DNA of 64,000 bases from Spirochaetaceae bacterium UBA5556 (GCA_002425765.1 DIMW01000015.1:1-64000), one strand, 5' to 3'; positions 9,091 through 18,312 are shown, counted from the stretch's first letter. Numbers and translations are program-made. Notes: generated by a model from the letters alone, not told the origin.

Positions 9091-9123
9091 GAGGGGCTGC
9101 CCTAACTTTGTGGGCAGCCCCTC
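9091..9123. terminator. strong hairpin between convergent operons
   Basis: GAGGGGCTGCCC (9091-9102) pairs perfectly with GGGCAGCCCCTC (9112-9123) around a nine-base loop. It lies 65 bases after the binding-protein stop and about 58 bases beyond the end of the opposing iron alcohol dehydrogenase gene, so it can serve both converging operons. T-runs are weak on both sides. Confidence 0.7.
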
Positions 9124-9181
9124 TGTATTGAATCGCTTCGTTGCGGCTTAAGACCGCGATTTCAATCCAATGAGTTCAATC

Positions 9182-10351
9182 TCACAGCGCGAGCCGGTAA
9201 ATCGCCTCGATGTCCTTGGAATGCAGGGGCACGAAGTGGCCCACGGTGTGCGCGTCGCCGTCGGTGCACTTGCGCGCCATCTCCGTAAAGCGCGAATCGT
9301 CGATGCCAATCTCCGAGAGGCGGACTTTCTGTCCGACAGAGCGCCAGAACGCCTCGAGCCTCGCGATGCCGCCGCGGGCGACGCGCTCGGGGTCGAAATA
9401 ATTGTCCTCGACGCCCCAGATGCGCACGGCGTACTGCGCGAAACGGGCAACATCGTGTTTCAGTACATATTTCATCCACGCGGGTGTGACGATGGCGAGC
9501 CCTGCGCCGTGCGCTATGTCATAGAGCGCGCTCAGTTCATGCTCTATGTCGTGCGAGGCCCAGTCTCCCTCGCGTCCGGTATTCAGGAGATTGTTGTGCG
9601 CGATCGTGCCGGCCCACATGAGCTCGGCCCAGTCGTCGTACGAGGCCGGATTCGCGAGCACGCGCGGAGCCGCGGCGATGACGGTGCGGAGGGTCGCCTC
9701 GATGAGCCTGTCGGTGAACTCGACCGGTTTGGAGTTCGTGAAGTAGCGCTCCATGAGGTGGCACATAATGTCGGTGACGCCGTTGGCGACCTGGGCCGTG
9801 GGGAGGGTAACGCAGCGCGCGGGGTTGAGAATCGAGAATCGCGGGAAAAGGCAGTCGGCGTTGACGGCGCGTTTGAGCAGGCCTTCCTCGTTCGTGATGA
9901 CGGATCCCGGGCTGGATTCGCTGCCCGCCGCGGGGATGGTGAGGACGGTGCCGACCGGGAGCGCCTTCTTCGGGGCCGCCTTGCCGGTGTAGAAATCCCA
10001 TACATCGCCTGAGTAGGGCACGCCCGCGGCGATCGCCTTCGCGGAATCGATGGCGCTGCCGCCGCCCACCGCGAGGATGAGGTCTATTTTATTGTCGCGG
10101 CAGAGTTCGATGCCTTTGTACACCAGGCTGAGGCGCGGGTTCGGTTGGACGCCGCCAAGCTCGAGGTAGGTCAGGCCCGCGCCGGCGAGCTCCTTTCGTA
10201 TCAGGGGAAGCAGGCCCGAGCGCTCGGCGCTCGGACCGCCGAAGTGCACCAGCACGCGCGTGCCGTACTGCGAGGCGATGCGTCCCACCTCGGCCTCGTG
10301 GCTCTTCCCAAAATAAATCATTGTTGGGTTTTGAAATACAAAATCGTCCAT
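9182..10351 (-). CDS. iron-containing alcohol dehydrogenase (butanol dehydrogenase type)
   Basis: A 389-residue group III (iron) alcohol dehydrogenase. It shows the NAD(P) loop GGGSAIDSAKAIAAG, and metal ligands in VTDIMCHLMERYF and in DIAHGAGLAIVTPAWMKY. This group reduces aldehydes such as lactaldehyde, butanal or glycolaldehyde to alcohols to recycle NADH in fermenters. The start at 10351 is set by AGGAG just upstream; the open frame continues further 5' only by overlap with the next gene in another frame. It is the last gene of the nine-gene leftward operon, 44 bases after the sorbose-phosphate-reductase-like gene. The context suggests that it disposes of an aldehyde made by the pathway. 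Confidence 0.92.
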   Translation of the reverse strand: MDDFVFQNPTMIYFGKSHEAEVGRIASQYGTRVLVHFGGPSAERSGLLPLIRKELAGAGLTYLELGGVQPNPRLSLVYKGIELCRDNKIDLILAVGGGSAIDSAKAIAAGVPYSGDVWDFYTGKAAPKKALPVGTVLTIPAAGSESSPGSVITNEEGLLKRAVNADCLFPRFSILNPARCVTLPTAQVANGVTDIMCHLMERYFTNSKPVEFTDRLIEATLRTVIAAAPRVLANPASYDDWAELMWAGTIAHNNLLNTGREGDWASHDIEHELSALYDIAHGAGLAIVTPAWMKYVLKHDVARFAQYAVRIWGVEDNYFDPERVARGGIARLEAFWRSVGQKVRLSEIGIDDSRFTEMARKCTDGDAHTVGHFVPLHSKDIEAIYRLAL

Positions 10352-10395
10352 GATTTTTCTCCTGCTGGAATCATTTTTAAACAGGCATATTCTAA

Positions 10396-11658
10396 TTATA
10401 TCTCGGGCGCATGCGCGAGAAGGTAATCTTCGGCCTCCTTGCACCAGAGCCCGTCGTGCTGCGCGGTGATCCTGGCGAGTTCGGCGTAGAAGGGATCGGT
10501 CTTGCCCCTCTCTGCGAAATCGGCGATCGCCACGAGGTCGAGCTTTTTGTGGGGGTAGATGAGTTTCTTGCCGCCCGGGATTTTGTCGAGATTGATGGTC
10601 GTCTCGGCGACCGCGTTGAGTCCTCCGACATGCGTGATCATGGCTTCGGGCCGCAGAAGCCCTTTCGCCATGAGCGCGAGCGATTCGCGGATATCGTCGG
10701 TGTTGCCCCCCGAGGTGCCCACCATGTGGTGCGACTCGTAATGGACATTGTAGAAGTTGAACATCGCCGAGAAGCTCGGATCGGTCGGACCCGCGAAGAA
10801 ATTGAGGCATCCGTCGTGGGCGAGGAGCTTGTCGGCCATCTCGACGACCGGTTTGACCGGCGCGAACACAAAGACATCGTCGAAGAGCTTCCCGCCATTG
10901 AGATCGCGGAGGGTCGCCACAGGGTCGGCTACGTCCTTTGTGTTGACGTAGATCAGCTCGATGCCCTCGGCGCGCGCCGATTCGACGGGAATGAGTTTCT
11001 GGGCCCTGTCGAGCCTGACCTGGTCGATGTCGGTGACGACGATGCGCGCCGGTTTTATTCCTCCGTGGATCGCGTAATCGATGGCTCCGAGACCCATGGG
11101 CCCCACCGACGCGAGGAGGGCCAGCGAGCCGCCTCCCCGGATGCCCATCTCGTGCATGTATGAACCCGGCTTTGTGTGGTACTGCGCGTGGTAGGCGCCG
11201 ACGATGCAGGAGACTGGTTCCGAGAGCGAGCCCATGAAGAAGGCGTCGGCCTTGTACTCGAGGAGACAGTCCATCTCCATCACCTCGTTCGGGATGATGA
11301 TGTAGGTCGCGTCTCCGCCGATGTACTGATATGAGTAGCCGGGCGCCCAGAGCGTGCCTCTGTAGTTGAGGGCCGGCTGGATCGCGAAGGGCATGCCGGG
11401 TGAGAACTTGTACGCCCACTTTTTTCCCACCTCGACTATTTCACCGCAGAATTCGTGGCCGATGATGACCGGATTCCGCGCGAGTGGCGCGCGGACGCGC
11501 TTGTGCGCGTCTCCCTGCATGGCGAGCTTGTGCGAGGACATGCATATGGAATCGCTCACGACGCGGGCGAGGATTTCGTCGTCTTTCAGTGGCGGCAGCT
11601 CGAATTCTTCGAGCCTCAGATCGTTTACGCCATATAATCGGACCGCTTTGGTCTTCAT
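10396..11658 (-). CDS. L-sorbose-1-phosphate reductase-like MDR dehydrogenase
   Basis: A 420-residue medium-chain (zinc-type) dehydrogenase. The N-terminus MKTKAVRLYGVNDLRLEEFE, the catalytic-zinc region ICMSSHK with GHEFCGEIVEVG, and PALNYRGTLWAPGYSYQYIGGDATY are characteristic of the SorE/sorbose-1-phosphate reductase group. That group interconverts L-sorbose 1-phosphate and D-glucitol 6-phosphate with NAD(P). The nucleotide-binding loop is ASVGPMGLGAIDYA. It lacks the four-cysteine structural zinc loop. AGGAGG precedes the start. It lies between the FGGY kinase (29-base gap) and the iron alcohol dehydrogenase. Family is confident; the actual sugar phosphate may differ from sorbose. Confidence 0.85.
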   Translation of the reverse strand: MKTKAVRLYGVNDLRLEEFELPPLKDDEILARVVSDSICMSSHKLAMQGDAHKRVRAPLARNPVIIGHEFCGEIVEVGKKWAYKFSPGMPFAIQPALNYRGTLWAPGYSYQYIGGDATYIIIPNEVMEMDCLLEYKADAFFMGSLSEPVSCIVGAYHAQYHTKPGSYMHEMGIRGGGSLALLASVGPMGLGAIDYAIHGGIKPARIVVTDIDQVRLDRAQKLIPVESARAEGIELIYVNTKDVADPVATLRDLNGGKLFDDVFVFAPVKPVVEMADKLLAHDGCLNFFAGPTDPSFSAMFNFYNVHYESHHMVGTSGGNTDDIRESLALMAKGLLRPEAMITHVGGLNAVAETTINLDKIPGGKKLIYPHKKLDLVAIADFAERGKTDPFYAELARITAQHDGLWCKEAEDYLLAHAPEI

Positions 11659-11687
11659 TCAAAACCTCCTATATATTATTTAATATA

Positions 11688-13190
11688 CTAAATTAGGGCA
11701 TGCCAGGCATCACGGTACGCGTCCAGAGCCGAGGGCGGCAGCATCGGCGACACGAGCGCCTTTTCGATGTGGATGAATCGGGACAACTCCAGAGGATCGA
11801 TGCCACCGAGCGCGGCGAGGGCCGTCATCGCGGCGCCGAAACTCGTCGCTTCCTGCAGGTCGGTGAGATACACCGAATTGTCGGGAAAGGCCGAGGCCAG
11901 GAGCCTGTTGTAGTCGGAGTTGTTGCGGAAACCGCCCTCGGTGAGAATGTCCGCGTTTTTCTTAAGTCCGGTTCTGTGAAGGGCAACTTCGGTTTGGAGG
12001 ACTATTGAAATGTTGAGCACCGCCTGGGCGGTCCTTGGATCGCACAGGAACGCCGGGATGTTCTTTCGCTGTTCTATGTCCGAGAGAGCGCACTGTGTTC
12101 CGTCCTCGACCGCGCGCGCGGTCGAGCCGGGGAACTGTCCCGAGCCGGGCACGATTTCCGGCAGGATGAAGCATTTTTTCTCTCTGAGCACACGCGCGTA
12201 ATCTTCCCTGTCGGGCTGGGGGAATTCCCGTGGAGCCCTGACCTGGAGATCGGCGATGAGCTGTATCCAAGTCTCGTATTCCTTGCCGCCCAGAAAAATG
12301 GCGGTCTTGATCGGCGTGTTCCATGCCGAACGGTTGAAGAAAACGACTTTGCCAAGTTCGTCGGGTTCAAAGCCATATTTTTCGACCGGATGCATGAGAA
12401 CGCACCAGGTGCCCGTCGAGTTGAGCACGAAGTCGCGGCCGCTCGACACGAGGTGTGGCAGGAGTGAGGCGTTCGAGTCGTGGATGCCGAGGGTGACAAA
12501 AGTTTTGGGGGACAGCCCCGTGCGCGCGGCGATTTCGGGGCTGATCGGGCCGAGGACATCCCAGGCCCTCCGGATCGGAGACGGGAGCTTGTCGCGGATG
12601 CCGAGCGCGTCGGCGACGCTTGAGTAGTCTTCGTTCCGCCAGTCGAAGAGAAAGGTGTGGCAGCCTATATAGGTGCCTTCGGCCGATGGCTTTCCCGTAA
12701 ACCTCATGCCCCAGTACTGGGGGTAGGGCAGCACCCAGCGCGCAGAAGCGAAGGCTTCGGGGTACTTTTCCCGAAGGAAAAACAATCCCTTGGCGGGGTT
12801 GATGAGCGCGGAGAAGTCCGGCGTGCCCGTCCTGGCCTGGAGTTCCTTTCGCTCGCCCGCGAGGGCGAAGAACTGGTCGTGGAATTCGCGGCTCGTTTCG
12901 TGCGTGTAGTAGATGCAGGGCGCGACGGGATTGCCCCTTTCGTCGGTACAGACAAAGGTGGCGCCGTGCGTGCTCACCGCGATGGCCCTGATCGCGTATT
13001 CCCGAGAATATTCCCGCAGCACTTGAAGGAACCACTCCTCCATTTCGGCGAGGTTGTGCGTCTCGAACCCGTCGCGCATGAGCGGTGAGAAAACCCGCTT
13101 TTTCTCCGCGATCATCGAAAGCTCGGTGGAATAGAGCACAACCTTTTTATTTGTCATCCCGATATCGAGTACCGCAATCGCGTCGGTCAT
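11688..13190 (-). CDS. FGGY-family carbohydrate kinase
   Basis: A 500-residue sugar kinase of the FGGY/actin-like ATPase fold. The first phosphate loop is AVLDIGMTNKKVVLY and the second domain has LGIHDSNASLLPH plus a C-terminal TEGGFRNNSDYNRLLA phosphate-2/adenosine segment. FGGY enzymes include L-fuculokinase, L-rhamnulokinase, xylulokinase and glycerol kinase; this one looks nearest the fuculo/rhamnulokinase side, with the FucI/FucU homologues in the divergent operon. GGGAGG stands 6 bases before the ATG. It would phosphorylate a ketose before the SorE- and SDR-type oxidoreductases act. Substrate is inferred only. Confidence 0.88.
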   Translation of the reverse strand: MTDAIAVLDIGMTNKKVVLYSTELSMIAEKKRVFSPLMRDGFETHNLAEMEEWFLQVLREYSREYAIRAIAVSTHGATFVCTDERGNPVAPCIYYTHETSREFHDQFFALAGERKELQARTGTPDFSALINPAKGLFFLREKYPEAFASARWVLPYPQYWGMRFTGKPSAEGTYIGCHTFLFDWRNEDYSSVADALGIRDKLPSPIRRAWDVLGPISPEIAARTGLSPKTFVTLGIHDSNASLLPHLVSSGRDFVLNSTGTWCVLMHPVEKYGFEPDELGKVVFFNRSAWNTPIKTAIFLGGKEYETWIQLIADLQVRAPREFPQPDREDYARVLREKKCFILPEIVPGSGQFPGSTARAVEDGTQCALSDIEQRKNIPAFLCDPRTAQAVLNISIVLQTEVALHRTGLKKNADILTEGGFRNNSDYNRLLASAFPDNSVYLTDLQEATSFGAAMTALAALGGIDPLELSRFIHIEKALVSPMLPPSALDAYRDAWHALI

Positions 13191-13217
13191 GGTGCCTCCC
13201 TTAGCCGATTCTGATTC

Positions 13218-14435
13218 TCAATTCAGCATCACCTGTCCGCCCGTCACCGGCAGCGCCTGTCCCGTCTCGTAGGCCTGCTCGACGAGGTAATATATCGCCT
13301 TGAGGACATCGGGACCATAGCAGCCCCGTCTCATCGGCACCTTCCCCTCGTAGTACGCGCGCACGTCATCGAGGGTCTTCGCGCCGGGGACTTTGCCCGA
13401 ATTGAGATACTGCACGAAGAGCCCTCTCTGAGGGTCGGACCAGAGCGGCCCGTCGAAGAAATTGCCCGGACAGATCGCGTTGACCTTGATGCGGTAGTCG
13501 ACGAGTTCGAGCGCGAAGCTCTGCACGAGCCCTATGCCGCCGAACTTGGAGCCTGCGTAGGCGCCGTTCTTGTTCGAGCCTTCAAGGCCGGACTTGGAGT
13601 TTATCTGGATGATGTCGGTGTGCCAGTCCGGGGCCCCGAGCCACTGCAGTCTGAGAAGCCGCGCCGCGTGCTGGGCGACATTGAAAAAGCCCACGTAATT
13701 CACCTCGTTGACGAGCCTGAAATCTCCAACCGGCTGGTCGAGGACGGAGCCGGCCTTCAGTATCCCTGCGTTCGAGACGACGACGTCCAGCCCTCCGCTC
13801 GTCCGTGCGACAGTTTCGAAGGCGCGCCGGACTGAAGTCTCGCTGCTGACATCGATATCGACGGCGAATACCGCCGGGCTGTCGGTTTCCTCGGCGAGTT
13901 TTCGGGCAAAGCTCTCGGCGGCCGGGAGGTTTATGTCCGCGATCCACACGGCCGCGCCCGATTGCGCCAGTCCCCGCGCGATCTCGGCCCCGAACCCCTG
14001 TGCTCCTCCCGTGACAAAGGCGATCTTGCCTCTCACTACCGAAGCCCTCGCCGCGCTCGACAGGAGGCTCTCGTCGCCGGGAGCGTGTATCGCCGTACGG
14101 TAGCGGCGGTCCAGAGGTTCGAGAGGCACGAGGCGGTATTGGGCGATGGTGGCTCCATCCTTGGTCGCGACATCGAGGCAGGTGTCGCCGCCGCGGAGCT
14201 GGTTGCGGATACTCTGGGCCTCGTGAGGGGACAAGGCCTTTTTCAGGGCCGCCGCCAGCGCAGCGTCGTCGATCTCCGCGCCGGGGAGAGCGCCTTCGAC
14301 TGCGAGACTCAGGCTGTCTTTGGGGCAAGGCTGGCCTTCAGCCCGAGACTTCACCATGCAGGAAAACGAGGATTCGGAGAGGATCAGTCCGCGCAGAATG
14401 GGCGCGATCGAACCTGGGGAAACGGTTGTTTTCAT
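13218..14435 (-). CDS. short-chain dehydrogenase (sorbitol-6-phosphate dehydrogenase-like) with N-terminal extension
   Basis: A 405-residue protein. The C-terminal two thirds is a classical SDR: TGGAQGFG cofactor loop near residue 150, DINLPA after strand 2 favouring NAD, NAG motif VVSNAGIL, and catalytic Ser and YAGSK. The GGAQGFG loop and NAICPGNFFDGPLWSDP segment resemble SrlD-type sorbitol-6-phosphate 2-dehydrogenases and rhamnulose-phosphate-linked SDRs. About 140 residues precede it, an unusual extension of unknown fold. Start 14435 follows AGGAG and overlaps the PHP gene stop as ATGA, so translation is coupled. With the SorE-like protein this gives two sugar-phosphate oxidoreductases in one operon. 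Confidence 0.85.
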   Translation of the reverse strand: MKTTVSPGSIAPILRGLILSESSFSCMVKSRAEGQPCPKDSLSLAVEGALPGAEIDDAALAAALKKALSPHEAQSIRNQLRGGDTCLDVATKDGATIAQYRLVPLEPLDRRYRTAIHAPGDESLLSSAARASVVRGKIAFVTGGAQGFGAEIARGLAQSGAAVWIADINLPAAESFARKLAEETDSPAVFAVDIDVSSETSVRRAFETVARTSGGLDVVVSNAGILKAGSVLDQPVGDFRLVNEVNYVGFFNVAQHAARLLRLQWLGAPDWHTDIIQINSKSGLEGSNKNGAYAGSKFGGIGLVQSFALELVDYRIKVNAICPGNFFDGPLWSDPQRGLFVQYLNSGKVPGAKTLDDVRAYYEGKVPMRRGCYGPDVLKAIYYLVEQAYETGQALPVTGGQVMLN

Positions 14436-15805
14436 ACATTTTTCTCCTGGAAAAGGGTGTTTGCTCTTTTTTCGAGAGAAGAGGAATCGGAGAAGTCGAT
14501 TTCCCGTCCCGCGCGGGCGAAGGCGCTGATTCTCTGCTGTAGAGGCAGGCGCGTGAGAGGACCCTCGTCTGAGAAAAGGCCGAAGCGGTGGTCGACCGCG
14601 CTGAGCGCCTCGTGGGCGACCATCGCCCACGTCGCGTCGTCGAGGTGCCTGAACTCCGGCTGGAGCAGCTCGGGGCAGTTGAAGGACTGGCGAGGCTGGT
14701 TGATGTCGACTCCCGATATTTCCATGAAGCCGTAGCGCCCGCAGAGCTCCTGAAGGCGCAGGAGTTGGGCCTTGGTGTTGCGCGGCGGCATGTAGGTGAT
14801 CGCGGGGAAGCCGAGTTCCTTGAGCGCGGGCATGAGGTCGTCCAGAATTTCGTCCTCGAATTTTTCCGCCTTCTTGTCGCCCGTGGGCGATTCGGCGACA
14901 TCGCCGAGGTAGGCGTACGCGGGGATCGCGCCGACGCGCAGCGCAAGCGCGATAGCCTCCGAGACGTCGACGCATTCCTCTTCGGGCTGAATGAATATTT
15001 GGTCGAGGAAGCCCGCCTTGAGGGTGCCGAGGAGGTCGTACATGAGATAGGAATTCGCCGGGTCGGACAGCGTGCGCCGCTGGGAATTGGTGAGACGCAG
15101 GTCGAGCCGGTGTTCAAGCCAGGCGACGAGGGGCTGTCCCTGGCCCGCGGACGCGAGGATGGACCGGGACACCGCGGCGAGGAGGTGGCGCTCGGTGATG
15201 GTGCCTCCCTCGGCGAACTTCGAGGCGGCCACGACGTCTCTCTCGAAATCGATGAGCTGAAGCCCAAGGTCGCCGAGAAGCGTGTTGGCGCGCTCCACCA
15301 TGCGTTCGGTGCGGGCGTGGCGTGCGCGGCGCACGGGCTCGAGGAAGCTTTCGACCTCCTCGCGCGCCTGGGCGGGCACGCCCTGGATTGTCATGTAGAT
15401 GATGCCCCTTGAGTCGGGGTTGTTGAGCTTGCGTTCGGTCAGGAGCCGGGCCGTCTTTTCGGGGAAGCGTCGGGCCGCGGCGACGAGCGAGACTCTGAGC
15501 TCGAAGCCGGTCACGGCGCCGATGCCGAGCAGCGCGCAGGCGGCGCGCATTTCACCCGCGGCCGCATACGAGTCATGGTCCACCGAACCCGCCACGTCGA
15601 GGCCGGCCGCGCGCGCCGCGAGCGCCGCCCGTGCGGGCGTGTAGGGGCTGAAGCTGTAGCAGGTGTGGATGTGGTTGTTCGATTCGCCCGACCGCTTTCC
15701 GGGCCGGCCCAGCGCCCGCGCCACTCCGGCCAGCGCCTCGAGGCGCCGCCGGGGCGCCTGTCCGGCGTCGGCGATGATCAACTCAGCGTCATTCAGATCG
15801 TTCAT
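14432..15805 (-). CDS. PHP-domain metal-dependent hydrolase-like protein
   Basis: A 457-residue protein with a polymerase-and-histidinol-phosphatase (PHP) fold. The metal motifs HIHTCYS (H-x-H), SVDHDS and TGFELRVS are in the first 140 residues, and further candidate ligands lie at IPAYAYLGD and GVDINQPRQ near the C-terminus. A helical insertion of about 120 residues lies between. PHP proteins act as phosphatases, phosphodiesterases or, rarely, lyases; activity on a sugar phosphate is a reasonable guess. I use ATG 15805, preceded by AGGAAACAGGAAGCG, rather than GTG 15829, which overlaps the upstream stop. It sits between the E1 and SDR genes, overlapping the latter by four bases. No close characterised relative is recognised. 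Confidence 0.75.
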   Translation of the reverse strand: MNDLNDAELIIADAGQAPRRRLEALAGVARALGRPGKRSGESNNHIHTCYSFSPYTPARAALAARAAGLDVAGSVDHDSYAAAGEMRAACALLGIGAVTGFELRVSLVAAARRFPEKTARLLTERKLNNPDSRGIIYMTIQGVPAQAREEVESFLEPVRRARHARTERMVERANTLLGDLGLQLIDFERDVVAASKFAEGGTITERHLLAAVSRSILASAGQGQPLVAWLEHRLDLRLTNSQRRTLSDPANSYLMYDLLGTLKAGFLDQIFIQPEEECVDVSEAIALALRVGAIPAYAYLGDVAESPTGDKKAEKFEDEILDDLMPALKELGFPAITYMPPRNTKAQLLRLQELCGRYGFMEISGVDINQPRQSFNCPELLQPEFRHLDDATWAMVAHEALSAVDHRFGLFSDEGPLTRLPLQQRISAFARAGREIDFSDSSSLEKRANTLFQEKNV

Positions 15806-15825
15806 CGCTTCCTGTTTCCTCTTTA

Positions 15826-18282
15826 TCACACCCCGGCCCGGTAGCGCCGGGCGATCTCCTGCGAGGTCTGCACGGTCGAAGGGATGTGTCCCCGCAACGG
15901 CAGAATTCTCTCATGGATCGTGTCGATTATCCACTCGGGCTGCGGGAAGTAGATGCTCTCGAGTTCCGCGGCCGGCGTGACCCAGTTGCGCGATCCCACA
16001 ACCGCGACCGGAGCGTCGAGCCAGTCGAACGCGAGTTCCTGCACATTCGAGGCGATGGTGTGCAGCGAGGAGCCGCGCTCCACCGCGTCGGAGGCGAGCA
16101 CGAGCCGCCCGGTTTTCCGCACGCTCTCGACGAGAGGTCCGTAGTCGAAGGGCGCGATGAAGCGCAGGTCCATGACCTCGGCCGAAACACCGTATTTCTC
16201 TTCGAGAATCCGGGCCGCCTCCAGGGCGCGATACAGGGTCGCCCCATAGGTCGCGATGGTGATGTCCTTTCCCGCTTTTCTGACCGCCGGCACTCCTTCG
16301 GGAATCTCATAGAAACCTTCGGGCACGCCGTCTTTTTCAAACTGCTCGCCCATGTCGTACAAAAGCTGACTCTCGAGGAAGACGACCGGGTCGGTGCCGC
16401 TCAAGGCGAGGTGCATCATGCCCTTGGCGTCGTAAGGCGTCGCGGGGAAATACACTTTTAAGCCCGGGATATGCGCCACGAGAGCCGACCAGTCCTGGCT
16501 GTGCTGGGCCCCATACTTGTTTCCGACGGAGACGCGGATGACGAGCGGCATTTTGAGGAGCCCCGCCGACATGGCCTGCCATTTGGAAGCCTGGTTGAAT
16601 GTCTCGTCGCCCGCGCGGCCCAGGAAATCGCAGTACATGAGTTCGACCACGGCCCGCCCTCCCGAGAGCGCGTAGCCGACGCCGGAGCCGACGATAGCCC
16701 CTTCGGAGATCGAGCTGTTGAAGAGGCGTGGATAGGGCAGGGCCTCGGTGAGGCCGCGGTAGACGGCGAACGCGCCGCCCCAGTCGCGGTTCTCCTCTCC
16801 CCAGGCGGCCATGGTGGAGTCCTGCCTGAAGTGGTAGAGTAGCGCCTCGAAGATGCCGTCGCGGAGCTGGTAGACTTTGTTTTTGGGAAGAGGCTTGCCT
16901 TCCGCATCCAGCGCGAAGCGCGCGCGGCGGGCGATGGACTGCACGCGCGGGTTGTCGTCGCCAGCCTGCAGCATCTCCGACTCCCGGTCTTCGAGTTTGA
17001 GTACTTTCTTGTTGGAATACATGACCGATTCGATGAATCTGCCGTCGGCGCGAGGGCAGGCATCCTCGTTCGTCGCGAGCTTGACCGCCTCGAAAATCGT
17101 GGCGTGAATTCCTTCGCGCATGGCATTGAGCTCCGCTTCTGCAAGAATGCCGTTCTCCATGAGATAGTTCGAGAATTCGACGATGGAATCGTTGTTCTGC
17201 CATTCCTCGACCTCCTCCTTCGTGCGGTAGCTCGAGGCGTCGCTGGGAGAGTGGCCGGAGATTCGGTAGGTGACGGTATCGAGAAGTGCGGGCCCCTTAC
17301 CTTCGAGGAGTATTTTTTTCTTTCTGAGCACGGCGTCGGCCACCGCGAGCGGATCGAGTCCGTCCACGCGTTCGGCGTGCATGGCGTCGGGATTGACGCC
17401 GGCCCCGACGCGCGCGAGGACGCCGTAGCCCATGGTCTCGCCGTAGGTCTGGCCACCCATGCCGTAGAAGTTGTTGAAGAAGTTGAAGAGGAGGGGAGGC
17501 GCGCCTCCGGCGGATTCGGGCCACAGGGTCCGGTACTGGTCCATGGAGGCCATCGTCATGGCTTCCCATACGGGGCCGCAGCCCATGGACGCGTCGCCGA
17601 TGTTCGCGATGACGATGCCGGGCTTCCTGTTGATGCGCTTGAAGAGCGCCGAGCCCAGGGCGATGTCGGCCGAGCCGCCAACGATCGCGTTGTTCGGCAT
17701 CGAGCCGAAGGGCAGGAAAAAGGCGTGCATCGAGCCGCCCATGCCCCTGTTGAAGCCGGCCTTGCGCGCGAAAATTTCGGCGAGGGTGCCGAACACGATG
17801 AAATTGCGCGCGAGGGTGAAGGTGTCTGTGTGAGGCATGCGCTTCGCGTAGCCGAAGGTCTCCCCGCCGAGCCACGCTTCCATGACCGAGACGAGCTTCG
17901 CGTCGTCGAGCTTGCGTACCGCGGAGAGGCATTTGGCGAGGATCTCGCCGTGGCTCCGGTGCGAGCCGAAGATGAAGTCGTCGGGATCGAGGGCCGCGGC
18001 CTGTCCCACCACCGCGGCTTCCTGCCCGATGGAGAGGTGGGCGGGCCCCTTGTGGTTGTATTCGATGCCTTCCCAGGCCCCCATCGTCTTGAAGGTGTTG
18101 AGCATCGTCTCGAATTCGCGCACCACGATCATGTCGTGGAGCATCGCGAGGAGGCCCGCCTTGCCGAAGCGCGCCAGCTCTTCCTTGATGTTCCTCTTAT
18201 ATTGATTGAGGGGAATTTCGGCGATTTTAAGAGTTCCCGATTTGCGAACCGCGCTCGGTTCGATCGTCATCGATTTCGGCAT
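15826..18282 (-). CDS. fused alpha-beta E1 component of 2-oxoacid/acetoin-type dehydrogenase complex
   Basis: An 818-residue thiamine-diphosphate enzyme with alpha (residues 1-450) and beta (about 480-818) parts in one chain. The alpha part has GSHRSHGE, the Mg/ThDP motif GDAS (229-232) ending in NN (270-271), and GHSPSDASSYRTKEE, the phosphorylation-loop region. The beta part has the E-G-A-I-VGSGVGYAL cofactor glutamate and HSQDWSALVAHIPGLKVYFPATPYDAKG. Such E1 enzymes decarboxylate 2-oxoacids or cleave acetoin and hand the acyl group to E2. Fusion is seen in some anaerobes; most relatives have two genes. It follows E3 in an operon otherwise made of sugar genes, suggesting a specialised substrate. 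Confidence 0.9.
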   Translation of the reverse strand: MPKSMTIEPSAVRKSGTLKIAEIPLNQYKRNIKEELARFGKAGLLAMLHDMIVVREFETMLNTFKTMGAWEGIEYNHKGPAHLSIGQEAAVVGQAAALDPDDFIFGSHRSHGEILAKCLSAVRKLDDAKLVSVMEAWLGGETFGYAKRMPHTDTFTLARNFIVFGTLAEIFARKAGFNRGMGGSMHAFFLPFGSMPNNAIVGGSADIALGSALFKRINRKPGIVIANIGDASMGCGPVWEAMTMASMDQYRTLWPESAGGAPPLLFNFFNNFYGMGGQTYGETMGYGVLARVGAGVNPDAMHAERVDGLDPLAVADAVLRKKKILLEGKGPALLDTVTYRISGHSPSDASSYRTKEEVEEWQNNDSIVEFSNYLMENGILAEAELNAMREGIHATIFEAVKLATNEDACPRADGRFIESVMYSNKKVLKLEDRESEMLQAGDDNPRVQSIARRARFALDAEGKPLPKNKVYQLRDGIFEALLYHFRQDSTMAAWGEENRDWGGAFAVYRGLTEALPYPRLFNSSISEGAIVGSGVGYALSGGRAVVELMYCDFLGRAGDETFNQASKWQAMSAGLLKMPLVIRVSVGNKYGAQHSQDWSALVAHIPGLKVYFPATPYDAKGMMHLALSGTDPVVFLESQLLYDMGEQFEKDGVPEGFYEIPEGVPAVRKAGKDITIATYGATLYRALEAARILEEKYGVSAEVMDLRFIAPFDYGPLVESVRKTGRLVLASDAVERGSSLHTIASNVQELAFDWLDAPVAVVGSRNWVTPAAELESIYFPQPEWIIDTIHERILPLRGHIPSTVQTSQEIARRYRAGV

Positions 18283-18312
18283 ATCTATACTCCTTTTCGA
18301 ATCTGCGTCGGA

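Noticed and set aside
10352..11419. Long 5' extension of the iron alcohol dehydrogenase frame
   Set aside because: It lies over the SorE-like gene in another frame and reads as low-complexity Arg/His-rich sequence. The ATG at 10351 has a proper ribosome site.
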